Origin: Nocardia alba NBRC 108234
Lineage (GTDB): Bacteria; Actinomycetota; Actinomycetes; Mycobacteriales; Mycobacteriaceae
Reading direction: 5' to 3'
Length of the DNA stretch: 64,000 nucleotides
Assembly (NCBI RefSeq): GCF_001612665.1
Contig: NZ_BDAX01000033.1
Coordinates: 32,702-96,701, forward strand
Position numbers and translations under genes: made by a program. The notes under the pieces are model-generated. The model searched no databases and was not told where the DNA came from. It saw nothing but the letters and a program-made list of their open reading frames with translations. Numbering within the stretch: position 1 is the stretch's first letter; each line of letters begins with the position of its first letter. Shown one piece after another: positions 1-7,986 of this stretch.

Positions 1-533
1 GAGGACTGTCCGGTGTCCACGACCATGCTGGGGCCGCTCAGGCCAAGGATATGGGAGACGCGATTGGCCAGGAACGTTCGGCTGGTGCCGGTCAGGGTGT
101 AGGAATCGACAGCGCCGTCACGCCGGACGAGGTGCGCGTAGTCCTCATTGGAGGCGCCCACGAACACGCCCGTGGTCACCGCCGCCAAGGCCGTGGCGTC
201 GACGTGGGCGTCGTGCATCGCGTGCCAGACCGTTTCCAGCAGAATTCTCTGCTGCGGGTCCATCGCGGCGGCTTCGTGGCCAGACACGCCGAAGAAACGG
301 GGCTCGAAACATTCGACATCGCTCAGATAGCCGCCCGGCCGTCGAGGCCCCCGCCAGGCGGGCGGATCGGCGATCGCGTCGACACCCCCGATGAGCAGAT
401 CCCAGAATCTGTCGACGGTCGTGGCGCCGGGCAACCGGCAGGCCAGGCCGGATATGGTGATCGGGATCGCCGCGCCCACCGCGGTGGCTTCGATATCGGT
501 GTCAGATCGCTGCCGCGGTTCTGTTTCGCCCAT
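1..533 (-). CDS. Type I polyketide synthase, KSQ loading domain (N-terminal part, cut by window edge)
   Basis: The frame opens at ATG 533 and runs off the left edge, so only about 177 residues are visible. The ketosynthase fold starts near residue 28 with GLACRLPGA, and MDPQQRILLE follows, both typical of modular PKS ketosynthases. At codons 173-177 the active-site segment reads DTGQS, where elongating ketosynthases have DTACS, so Gln176 replaces the nucleophilic Cys. Known KSQ domains decarboxylate malonyl- or methylmalonyl-ACP to make a starter unit, so this is probably the loading module of a modular enzyme. No clear Shine-Dalgarno precedes the ATG. The rest of the protein, and hence module count and product, lies outside the window. 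Confidence 0.9.
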   Translation of the reverse strand, partial: MGETEPRQRSDTDIEATAVGAAIPITISGLACRLPGATTVDRFWDLLIGGVDAIADPPAWRGPRRPGGYLSDVECFEPRFFGVSGHEAAAMDPQQRILLETVWHAMHDAHVDATALAAVTTGVFVGASNEDYAHLVRRDGAVDSYTLTGTSRTFLANRVSHILGLSGPSMVVDTGQS

Positions 534-679
534 ATGTCGTTGGTAGCGGCCGGTTCTGGAGAGGCGCCGGAGTTCTCTGGAGGATCACTGGATCGAGAAG
601 ACCACCCACAGGTTCGGGCGCGCGCGGTGCGCCGTTCTCCTCCGGCGATATTCGAGTTCGTGGCCGGACTATCGTGGCC

Positions 680-871
680 ATGACAGGTCGAAATACCGCC
701 ACTCGCGATACCTGGCGAAAAGTTCGCCGCGTCATCGACACCATCGCGACCTACGTGGGTCCGGGACTTCTCGCCATGGGTTTGACCCACATGTACGTCG
801 ACGCGTCGTTGGCGGCCTTTCTGCGGGAGCAGGCCCACGCCAGGTCACGCGGCCCACGCTCGGTGCCGTGA
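680..871 (+). CDS. Small hypothetical protein upstream of marR
   Basis: A 63-codon frame starting at ATG 680 (an in-frame GTG lies at 674) and ending 12 bp before the MarR start, in the same direction. Codon third positions are mostly G or C, especially in the second half, which favours real coding. The product is basic at the N-terminus, with a short hydrophobic stretch around residues 27-42. No family is recognised and no ribosome binding site is clear, so it may be a leader peptide or chance frame. Confidence 0.35.
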   Translation: MTGRNTATRDTWRKVRRVIDTIATYVGPGLLAMGLTHMYVDASLAAFLREQAHARSRGPRSVP

Positions 872-883
872 TAGATACGATAT

Positions 884-1354
884 ATGCACATCAACGAGCC
901 GTCCTACCTACGCAACGCAGGTTTTCTGCTTTCCCGGGTGGGTGCCATGTGTGAGTCGAGCTGGTTCCGGCTCATCAACGCCGAAGGCATCGGGCAGGTC
1001 GAATTCGCGCTCATGTCGGTCCTTCGGGCCAACGGCCCCATGCGGCAACGGGATGCGGCTCGCGCGGCGGGCATCGAACCGCGCAACGTCGTGGGGTCGG
1101 TCGATCGGCTCCGGCACCGTGAACTCATCAACGCCGAACCCGCGGCACACGACAGGCGGGTCAAACAGCTGACCATCAGCGGCGCGGGCGAGCAGTTGCT
1201 CACGCGTCTCGGTAACCGGCTCGGCCAGGAAAGCGAGAGTTTCCTGAACCCACTCGACGAACACGAGCGGCGTGTGCTCACCGACCTGCTGTGGAAGATG
1301 TACGCGCACAAGGTGATCGACGAAGAGTTACGCCCGCAGCCGCCGCAGTCCTGA
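884..1354 (+). CDS. MarR-family transcriptional regulator
   Basis: A 156-residue protein of normal MarR length. A winged helix-turn-helix spans roughly residues 45-110, with PMRQRDAARAAGIEPRNVVG as the recognition region and the wing at HDRRVKQLTISGAG, the usual DxR wing motif. Flanking helices would form the dimer interface. Such proteins usually repress efflux or catabolic genes and are released by small phenolic or drug ligands. It lies between the PKS gene and other cluster genes. A GTGATAGA half-site just upstream (868-875) recurs in the long palindrome before the MFS exporter at 14.6 kb, so it could act on the exporter; that link is inference. Confidence 0.85.
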   Translation: MHINEPSYLRNAGFLLSRVGAMCESSWFRLINAEGIGQVEFALMSVLRANGPMRQRDAARAAGIEPRNVVGSVDRLRHRELINAEPAAHDRRVKQLTISGAGEQLLTRLGNRLGQESESFLNPLDEHERRVLTDLLWKMYAHKVIDEELRPQPPQS

Positions 1355-1380
1355 ATCCGCGGACCGAGCCCGAAGCGGGA

Positions 1381-2055
1381 TCAAACCGCGAACCCGAACT
1401 CCCGCAGCACATTCCGCAGGCCGGTTGGGCGTTCGGCGGTGCGGCGGGGTTCGACTAGAGCGAATCTGCAACCCAGCGCCGCCGCGCCTCCGTCGGAGGT
1501 CAGACTGTCCCCGACCATCAGCGCGTCCTCGGCCGCCACGCCCACCTTCCGCAACGCCCACTCGAAGATGCCTGGATCGGGTTTCATCGACCCGATCTCG
1601 TAGGACAGTGCGAAAGCGTCGATGTGCCGGTCCCACCCGCGTGTGGCGAACGCGGGACGCACGTCGAAGGCGATATTGCTGACCACGGCCACCGGAATCG
1701 ACTGCGCACTCAACGCTTCCAGGACCACGCCGGTGTCGGGGTAGGGTGTCCAGTAGCCCGGATCAATGAGACGACCGTAGAGCTCCTCGGCGCGGGCCCG
1801 GTCGGCTCCCGACTGCCGCAGCACCTCCAGATAGGCCGCTCTGTGCAGGGCGGGATCCAGATCCCTGCGCTCCCATGCGTCGCGGGTCGGCTCGTCGAAG
1901 TCGGCTATCACGCCGACCGGCGCGGTCATACGGTGCAGGAGGCCGTCCAGGTCGGTAGACGGGTCGGTCTCCCAGGATTGGTCAGCCTCCAACCGGAACA
2001 GCGTTCCCGAATAGTCGAACAACACCGCGCCCGGTCGTGTCTCACGGGAACTCAC
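1381..2055 (-). CDS. HAD-superfamily hydrolase
   Basis: About 224 residues from GTG 2055; the frame stays open upstream but that part is not protein-like. Motif I is FDYSGT near the N-terminus (catalytic Asp, with Ser in the usual DGT position), a VSNIAF segment matches motif II, and GDSLTSDGGAAALG is motif IV. This is the phosphoglycolate-phosphatase-like, Mg-dependent aspartyl phosphatase fold. The substrate cannot be read from the sequence. It converges on marR and sits downstream of the SARP gene on the same strand; a role in the cluster, such as removing a sugar phosphate, is possible but unproven. Confidence 0.8.
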   Translation of the reverse strand: MSSRETRPGAVLFDYSGTLFRLEADQSWETDPSTDLDGLLHRMTAPVGVIADFDEPTRDAWERRDLDPALHRAAYLEVLRQSGADRARAEELYGRLIDPGYWTPYPDTGVVLEALSAQSIPVAVVSNIAFDVRPAFATRGWDRHIDAFALSYEIGSMKPDPGIFEWALRKVGVAAEDALMVGDSLTSDGGAAALGCRFALVEPRRTAERPTGLRNVLREFGFAV

Positions 2056-2147
2056 AACGACGAACCTAGCCGATCCCGTGCCGGCGAGGCCGAACCTGCG
2101 CCTCGACCTCGCCGGTCGCCCAGCGCGCGGACGCCGGGCCGCTGCCG

Positions 2148-2984
2148 TCAGCCCGCGAGCTGATCGAGCAGCCGGCCGCCCGCGTTGGGCTCGTCTAGCG
2201 CGGGCTCGGACGTGAGCACCGCGCTGTGCAACTGCTGTAGTCGCGCCGAGGGGGCGACGCCAAGTTCGGCGCCGAGATTGGTGCACAGGCGGCTGTAGGC
2301 GGCCAGCGCCTGCGATCGGCGCCCCGCGCGGTAGAGGACCACGATGTACTGGCCCGCGAAATTCTCGTGCAGAGGATACCGAGAGGCGAGTTCGGCGAGT
2401 TCGCTCAGCAGCGAACGGTACTTGCCGAGTTGCATTTCCGCCTCGATGACCTGCTCGAGGGTGACCAGGCGGCTCTCGTTGAGTCGGGCGAGATCGACCG
2501 ACAGAACGTCGCCAACCTCGACATCGACCATCGCCGGCCCGCGCCACAGCTCGAGCGCCGAACGCAGCAGTTGCGAGGCGGCGGCCCATTCGCCTTCCTG
2601 GAAGGCATGTCCGCCCCGACGGACCAGGGAATCGAAAACGCGGCTATCGATGTGCGAGGCATCGATATTCAGGCTGTAGCCGCCGGTCCTGGTCGCCAGC
2701 ACCTCCTTGACCGCACGTCGTGCGCTTGCGTCCTCGATCGGACCGCCGAGCGTGCCGCCGACGATACAGCGGCGCAGTTGCAGTATGTAGGTCTGCATGG
2801 TCGTGAGCGCACTGCGCGGGGGTCTGCCTCCCCACAGCTCGTCGACGATCGTCGCGGCGGACACGACCCGACCGGATTCTAGCGCGAGCAGCGTGAGCAG
2901 CTGGCGAGGTTTAGCGGCGCTCGGCGTGACTTCGTGATCGCCGTTGCGCGCATCGAGCGGGCCCAAGATCTTGACGTCCAACAA
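2148..2984 (-). CDS. SARP-family pathway activator (BTAD domain)
   Basis: Translation probably starts at TTG 2984, because GGGGGA lies 5 bases upstream and the product then begins LLDVKILGPLDA, as SARP proteins do. An ATG at 3074 would add 30 atypical residues. Residues 1-95 form the OmpR-type winged helix (PRQLLTLLAL, ELWGGRPPRSA), and residues 105-260 the bacterial transcriptional activation domain (YPLHENFAGQ, GRRSQALAAYSRL). At 278 residues it matches short SARPs such as DnrI and RedD, which bind heptameric direct repeats at cluster promoters. It is the likely positive regulator of this cluster. Confidence 0.9.
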   Translation of the reverse strand: MLDVKILGPLDARNGDHEVTPSAAKPRQLLTLLALESGRVVSAATIVDELWGGRPPRSALTTMQTYILQLRRCIVGGTLGGPIEDASARRAVKEVLATRTGGYSLNIDASHIDSRVFDSLVRRGGHAFQEGEWAAASQLLRSALELWRGPAMVDVEVGDVLSVDLARLNESRLVTLEQVIEAEMQLGKYRSLLSELAELASRYPLHENFAGQYIVVLYRAGRRSQALAAYSRLCTNLGAELGVAPSARLQQLHSAVLTSEPALDEPNAGGRLLDQLAG

Positions 2985-3246
2985 TGTGTTCCCCCAAGCG
3001 TTTGACTGGCGTTCGACCCTGTGATCGGCGCTGATGTGGGTCGCTTCAACGTCCGTGACCAGCCTATTGACCACTCCGATGGCGGGCCAGTGGACGACGC
3101 ACCAGTTACCCCTGCGCTGCGCATACCCACGACCGTGAGGAATTCACGTCCGGGTCCGCGTGGTGGTCCGCCGCATGCGCCGGATCACGGACTGTGCTCG
3201 AGGCCGGAAGGTCTCGGACCGAACCGGTTACACGAACCGGGCGCGG

Positions 3247-4674
3247 TCAGCCGATGGCGTTGAGGCAGACGAGCAGCGTGCGCGCCTGCACGTTGAGGTA
3301 ATGGCCGTGGCGCAGCAGCTCCGACAACTGTCCGACGGTCACCCACGCGAAACCAGCGGGCGCCTGGTCTGGGATGCTGTCGTCGGCGTCGACCACGACA
3401 TAGCGGCTCTCCGCGTGCAGGAACCGTCCGCCTTCCTCTGCGTGCACCGCCTCGTAGCGGACTTGCTCGCCGCGCGCGGCGAGCACTGTGTCGAGAAAGG
3501 CCGGGCCCGCGCCGTCTGCGTAGTTGTCTGGCACGCACTGGACGGTGGGACCGAGTTCGACAGCGTCGAGGAAACCGCCCTCGGCGCGGGCGTGCACCAG
3601 CAGGTGCAGCACACCGCAGAACTGCCGGACGATCAATGCGACGACGCCGATGCCGTGCGGCCGGATAAGCGGCTGTGACCAGCGGCCCACCTCGCGATTG
3701 CCCGCCGAGACGTCGACGCCGACGACGGAGAAGTATTTGCCGTCCTCGCGGGCGATCTCGCCGCCGCTGTGCCGCCAGCCCTCAACCTCGCACAGTGGGA
3801 TGCGATGGGCCTCAATGTCGACGGCCGAGCGGCAGTCGGTGAACCAGCTCATCATCTCCGTCATCGACAATACCGCTCCGGATTCGGTGTCGCGGGATGC
3901 GGCGAGCGCGATACGGAACGGGTCACGCAGATCTCCGGTCCACGGTGCTGGTTGCGGCAGACACGACAGCACCGTGCGCGAGTCCATGTTGACGAGGTTA
4001 TCGCAGCGCATGAGGTCGTAGAGCTGCCCGAGAGTCAGCCAGCAGTAGTCCGCGCCGATCTCGATATCCTCGACGACCTCGACGACCATATTGCGGTTGC
4101 TTTTCTGGAAGAACCACGCGCCGTGTTCGGATTGCAGCACGTCGATGATCACCCGGCCCATCGACGGATTTCGAAAGTAGTCGATGTAGCGCACCGACGT
4201 GCCGCGGTGTACGCGCGTGTAGTTACTGCGCGTGGCCTGCACGGTGGGCGAGAGCTGCACGCTGCGCGGATTTCCCGGTTCCATCTTCGCTTGCATGAGG
4301 CAGTGCAAGACGCCGTCGATCTCCTTGACGAGGATTCCGAGGATTCCGATCTCGTGCTGGTTGATGATCGGCTGATGCCACCGGTCGCCTTCTTCGCCGC
4401 GTCGCCGTACCTGCAGGCCCTCGATGACGAAGAACCGTCCACTGCGGTGCACGATATTGCCGGTATCGGCCTGGAAATCCCAGCCGTCGAGCTCCTCGAG
4501 CGGGACGTGATCGACGCGGGACGCGCCCGCTTGCGCGCGGTCGGCGAACCACGTGTCGAACTCGCCGTTCTCGGTGATTCCACCGCGGGCGGCGACCGAT
4601 ACGGCCAGCCGCTTGGGCAGCGAGATATCGACCAACGGTTGTAGGTGATGGCTTGGGCGAAAGACGGCGGTCAT
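3247..4674 (-). CDS. NDP-hexose 2,3-dehydratase
   Basis: 475 residues from ATG 4674, chosen because GGAGAAA lies 6 bases upstream. The protein contains two similar halves, each with an FFVIEG-like or YFSVVG-like strand, a WHQP/WSQP motif, a GVLH(C/L)L motif and a segment like SPTVQATRSNY or GPTVQCVPDNY. That internal duplication is characteristic of the TylX3/OleV/SpnO family, which removes the C-2 hydroxyl of dTDP-4-keto-6-deoxyglucose. It therefore points to a 2,6-dideoxy or 2,3,6-trideoxy sugar. Partners elsewhere in the window are the ketoreductase (15.7 kb), epimerase (16.6 kb) and RmlA (14.7 kb). No 4,6-dehydratase gene is present in this window. Confidence 0.92.
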   Translation of the reverse strand: MTAVFRPSHHLQPLVDISLPKRLAVSVAARGGITENGEFDTWFADRAQAGASRVDHVPLEELDGWDFQADTGNIVHRSGRFFVIEGLQVRRRGEEGDRWHQPIINQHEIGILGILVKEIDGVLHCLMQAKMEPGNPRSVQLSPTVQATRSNYTRVHRGTSVRYIDYFRNPSMGRVIIDVLQSEHGAWFFQKSNRNMVVEVVEDIEIGADYCWLTLGQLYDLMRCDNLVNMDSRTVLSCLPQPAPWTGDLRDPFRIALAASRDTESGAVLSMTEMMSWFTDCRSAVDIEAHRIPLCEVEGWRHSGGEIAREDGKYFSVVGVDVSAGNREVGRWSQPLIRPHGIGVVALIVRQFCGVLHLLVHARAEGGFLDAVELGPTVQCVPDNYADGAGPAFLDTVLAARGEQVRYEAVHAEEGGRFLHAESRYVVVDADDSIPDQAPAGFAWVTVGQLSELLRHGHYLNVQARTLLVCLNAIG

Positions 4675-4869
4675 TGATTTCTCCATCGGCGCCGGGCGGG
4701 GTGGTCTGTGACCCAACTGTCGCCGCCTGTACTGGAGTACCACAGGAGTCCACCGATCGCCGTGCGAAGGCCGACACCGTCCCGTCCCCGTGCACCGCCC
4801 ACCACGACGAATCAGCCTGCACGCAAGGTAGATTCGCGGCTGTGGGCGGTTCCGGATGCTTGAGCGATA

Positions 4870-6027
4870 TCAGGACGCCGACATGTCCGCCTTCGTCAAC
4901 GACTCGATATAGGGGAGTACCTCAACCGGACTAGGCATCTCGGCAACTGCGGCGGCCAGCGCGCGGGCACGCACGGTGAATTCCGGCTCGCCGAGCAGCC
5001 GTCCGGCCGCGTCTACGATATCGCTCGAGCTGAAATTTCCGCCCGGCAACTGGAGCGCGCTGCCATGATCGGCGAGCCGTCGGGCGCTGTCGTACTGTTC
5101 GGGCAGCACCTGGGGCAGCAGCAACTGCGGCACCCCTGCCCGTATACCTGCCATGGTGGTTCCGCCGCCGCCGTGGTGCACGATGACATCGCAGACGCCG
5201 ACCGCCGTTGCGAGCGGCAGCCATCCGGCGGCCACCACGGCGTCGGGCAGCGGCTCGAGTGCAGACAGCGCCTTGTCCTCCACCGCGACAACGAGTTCCA
5301 CCCCCAATGCAGGCAGAGCCGCGAGCAGTTCCCTGAACAGCGGTAATCCTCGGCCCTGCGGCGCGACAGTGCCGAGAGTCAGTAGCACCCGAGGCCGGTC
5401 GCGTGGTGTGGTCAGCCAGGCGGGCAAGGTCGTCGGCGCTTCGAAGGGGATGTAGCGGATTGGGGGTAGGTGCTCGGCATGCGGTGCGCGGACCGGCGCC
5501 GGGCACGGATCGAGGTCGAGCGCAGGGCCAGGGATGTCTGCCAGGCCACGCGCGGTGAGCTCGGGGGCGAGTTCATCGGCGCCCCATCGGTCGATGACAG
5601 GGTCGAATCCCATCCCGATGCCGTGCCGCACATAGGGGATACCGTGTGTGGCTGCGGATACCGCGGCGGAATAGGCATGCGGTTCGGCGACGACGACATC
5701 GGGCCGCAATCGCCGCACGACGTCATCGACGCCCGGCAGAGTCCGAGCGGCGAGCCGGCCGAAACCGCGCCCGACCTGTTCGAGCAGTTCTGGTTCGGTG
5801 TCCGCGATGGTGACCGGGCGGCCTGCGCGGTCGGCAAGCATCACCTCTCGCATCGTCATCGGCCCGTATGTGGGGGCGAAATTCAGTCCGGCCGACGCGA
5901 CCGTGCGCGCATGTCCCTCGGGGGAAGCGCACACCACCTCGTGACCTGCCGCGCGCAGCGCCCACGCCAGCGGCACCAGTGGAAAGAACAGTCCGTAGGA
6001 CGGTCCGGTGCTGATCAGTACTCGCAT
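4870..6027 (-). CDS. Deoxysugar glycosyltransferase (GT1, macrolide type)
   Basis: 385 residues from ATG 6027. The N-terminal domain begins MRVLISTGPSYGLFFPLVPL, the acceptor-binding Rossmann half of GT-B enzymes. The C-terminal half has VLLTLGT and the nucleotide-sugar motif VHHGGGGTT followed by GVPQLLLPQ. This matches the EryCIII/DesVII/anthracycline glycosyltransferase group (DUF1205 type), some of which need a helper protein; no helper gene is seen nearby. It probably attaches the deoxysugar made by the neighbouring enzymes to the polyketide. The upstream SRPBCC-SnoaL gene ends 5 bp before its start, so the two are co-transcribed. Confidence 0.9.
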   Translation of the reverse strand: MRVLISTGPSYGLFFPLVPLAWALRAAGHEVVCASPEGHARTVASAGLNFAPTYGPMTMREVMLADRAGRPVTIADTEPELLEQVGRGFGRLAARTLPGVDDVVRRLRPDVVVAEPHAYSAAVSAATHGIPYVRHGIGMGFDPVIDRWGADELAPELTARGLADIPGPALDLDPCPAPVRAPHAEHLPPIRYIPFEAPTTLPAWLTTPRDRPRVLLTLGTVAPQGRGLPLFRELLAALPALGVELVVAVEDKALSALEPLPDAVVAAGWLPLATAVGVCDVIVHHGGGGTTMAGIRAGVPQLLLPQVLPEQYDSARRLADHGSALQLPGGNFSSSDIVDAAGRLLGEPEFTVRARALAAAVAEMPSPVEVLPYIESLTKADMSAS

Positions 6028-6032
6028 CGCCG

Positions 6033-6998
6033 TCACACCCCGAGCTGCTCGGCGAGCTTGCTGTGGTCGCGGCCGGCCCAGTGTTCGGCGATTCGGCCGC
6101 CGTCGAGCCGCAGGATGTGGATCTGGTCGGTTCGTACCAGTTTGCCTGTAGGAGCGATACCGAACAGGTCGCCGAGGTGAGTTCCAGTGAACACGCACCG
6201 CAGCACCACTTTGTCGTCCTCGGCGATGATGTCCTCGATCTCGAACGCGAGGTCGGGATAGACCGACCGCAACCATCGCGCGTGGGCCACGACCATGGCC
6301 GGGCCGCGCGCCGAACCCGGCCGGGCCTGGTGATCGATGTACTCCGGTGTGTGCATTTGGGCGGCCAGCGGCAGATCGAGTTCGCCGCTGGCCAGCGCGT
6401 CGAACGAGGCGAGTACGACCCGTTTGTTCGCGGCCGTCGTGCCAACGTCCGGCGCTGTGGTCGGATCGGCGACGGCGGGATAGCGACGACGGACAGCGCG
6501 CTCGAACAGCGCAAGGGTCTCGCCTGGGCTGTCGCCGCCGACCGCGTTGCGGATGACCTCGGCGTCAGGACCGTGACGCCAGAGTTCGAGGTGGGTGAAC
6601 TCGACGTCGGTGCCTCCCGCGTCGCCGGGGGTGAAGGTGACTACGATCCGGGAGGCGATCTCGTCGTCGTCGACAGGCTGCCAGCGGCCATCGACCCGCC
6701 ATGTCAGGCTCAGCGAGTGGCCGGGCTCGAAGTGCAGGATCCGGCCCAGGTCGCGCATCTCGCCGCTGGTCGAGATTTCGTACCACCGGCCGCCGACGCG
6801 CGGTTCGAAAACGATCCGATCGCGCGGCGCGACCAAGACATCGTGGTCCGGGCACCATTCGGTCGGATGGGAGACGAAGACTTCGAATGCAGCGTTCGGA
6901 CCGGCGGGCACCCAGACCTGTTTGCGGACGGCCCACTCCTCGGTGTTCTCGGGAGCTGTGCCGTAGGGGGATTCGGTGTGAGACTTCGGAGCGGTCAT
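6033..6998 (-). CDS. Fusion of SRPBCC (AHSA1-like) and SnoaL-like domains
   Basis: 321 residues from ATG 6998, with GGAGG 5 bases upstream. Residues 20-165 form an SRPBCC/AHSA1-like helix-grip domain (VWVPAGPNAAFEVFVSHPTEW, FEPRVGGRWYE). Residues about 185-320 form a SnoaL-like fold typical of polyketide ester cyclases (HTPEYIDHQARPGSARGP, LVRTDQIHILRLDGGRIAEHW). Both folds bind hydrophobic ligands and occur in polyketide cyclases and hydratases. The fusion in a cluster with a glycosyltransferase suggests a cyclisation or tailoring step, but the catalytic residues and substrate are not clear from the sequence. Confidence 0.8.
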   Translation of the reverse strand: MTAPKSHTESPYGTAPENTEEWAVRKQVWVPAGPNAAFEVFVSHPTEWCPDHDVLVAPRDRIVFEPRVGGRWYEISTSGEMRDLGRILHFEPGHSLSLTWRVDGRWQPVDDDEIASRIVVTFTPGDAGGTDVEFTHLELWRHGPDAEVIRNAVGGDSPGETLALFERAVRRRYPAVADPTTAPDVGTTAANKRVVLASFDALASGELDLPLAAQMHTPEYIDHQARPGSARGPAMVVAHARWLRSVYPDLAFEIEDIIAEDDKVVLRCVFTGTHLGDLFGIAPTGKLVRTDQIHILRLDGGRIAEHWAGRDHSKLAEQLGV

Positions 6999-7350
6999 GT
7001 GAACCTCCGGGGATCGGATGGCAGGGGTAGTTGCGACCCTGCCGTGACCCGCTTGACGACGCCTCGAACACCGCGACGCGGTCGACCGTATCTCCAGCGA
7101 TGTGCGGGAGAGTCGTCATCGAAACACCGGGCGAGCGCGTTCGCCACCGCCTCACCGAGGAGCCACTGTTGACCACCTTGGATTCGCCCGCCGCCTTGAC
7201 GACGGCCACGCCCTCGACCGGGTGGCCGGACGGACGCGATAACACTACGGGACCCAGGCAGTCGGTATCTACTAGAGTTCCCATCGTGCCCACTCCACAG
7301 CCCAGGCATCGTTCGAATCATGTTGTCGCTGAACGGATCAGGGTGCGACT
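6999..7350. promoter_or_regulatory. Divergent intergenic region between SRPBCC-SnoaL and response-regulator genes
   Basis: About 350 bases with no convincing gene. Frames in this stretch lack a ribosome binding site and family resemblance. It must hold the promoters of the leftward SRPBCC-glycosyltransferase operon and the rightward response regulator. A TATCTACTAGAGT stretch near 7266-7278 is the best -10-like sequence for the rightward gene. I see no strong palindrome. Confidence 0.4.
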
Positions 7351-7956
7351 GTGATCCGGGTACTGCTCGTCGAAGACGCTGACCTGATCCGCACCGCCCT
7401 GAGCAGTCTGTTACGCGCCGAGGTCGATATCGACGTCGTCGGCGAGGTGGCGCGCGGCGACGAGGCGCTCGACGAGGTCCGCCGACTCGCGCCCGACGTC
7501 GCGGTTATAGACATCGATCTGCCGGGACTGGACGGCATCGAGGTGGCGCGACAGATCATGGCCGACATGCCAGCTGTCCGGGTCCTGATGTTGACCACGC
7601 ACGCCCGCCCCCAGGTGATCCGGCGGGCACTCGCGCAGCGAGTACAGGGTTTCATGCTCAAGGGCGCTCGTGCCGAGGCGCTCGCGGACGGAATCCGTAC
7701 CGTGGCTGCTGGCGGCCGGTCCGTCGACAGCGAACTTGCGCTGTCGGCGTTGGAGGCCACCAACTGTCCGCTCACCGGTCGCGAGGTGGAGGTGCTACGG
7801 GTGGCCTCCCAGGGCACCGGCACCCGAGAGATCGCTCAGTCTCTCGCCCTGTCTCCGGGAACAGTGCGCAACTACCTCGCCTCGACGGTCAGTAAACTGC
7901 ACGCCCGCAACCGGATCGACGCGATCCGTATCGCGGCCGAGTCCGGTTGGCTGTGA
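7351..7956 (+). CDS. NarL/LuxR-type response regulator
   Basis: 201 residues from GTG 7351. Residues 1-118 are a receiver domain: acidic pair near E8-D9, phosphoacceptor D54 in AVIDIDLPGLDG, and the conserved Lys in FMLKG. Residues 135-200 are a LuxR-type helix-turn-helix (LTGREVEVLRVASQGTGTRE, LSPGTVRNYLASTVSKL). It is tail-to-tail with the histidine kinase gene 30 bp downstream and is its probable partner. The DesR-like architecture often responds to membrane or envelope state. A role in the cluster is not shown. Confidence 0.92.
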   Translation: MIRVLLVEDADLIRTALSSLLRAEVDIDVVGEVARGDEALDEVRRLAPDVAVIDIDLPGLDGIEVARQIMADMPAVRVLMLTTHARPQVIRRALAQRVQGFMLKGARAEALADGIRTVAAGGRSVDSELALSALEATNCPLTGREVEVLRVASQGTGTREIAQSLALSPGTVRNYLASTVSKLHARNRIDAIRIAAESGWL

Positions 7957-7986
7957 ATGTGATTCGGCGCTAAAGCACTGTTCGAC

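Noticed and set aside
323..838. 171-codon leftward frame overlapping the PKS start
   Set aside because: The frame at 1-533 has unmistakable ketosynthase motifs; this one is Pro/Arg/Ser-rich and out of frame.
3769..4644. 291-codon rightward frame in the 2,3-dehydratase gene
   Set aside because: Antisense of a clearly recognised enzyme; no start signal and no family.
6063..7172. 369-codon rightward frame over the SRPBCC-SnoaL gene
   Set aside because: Antisense of two recognised domains; the leftward gene has GGAGG and a good start.
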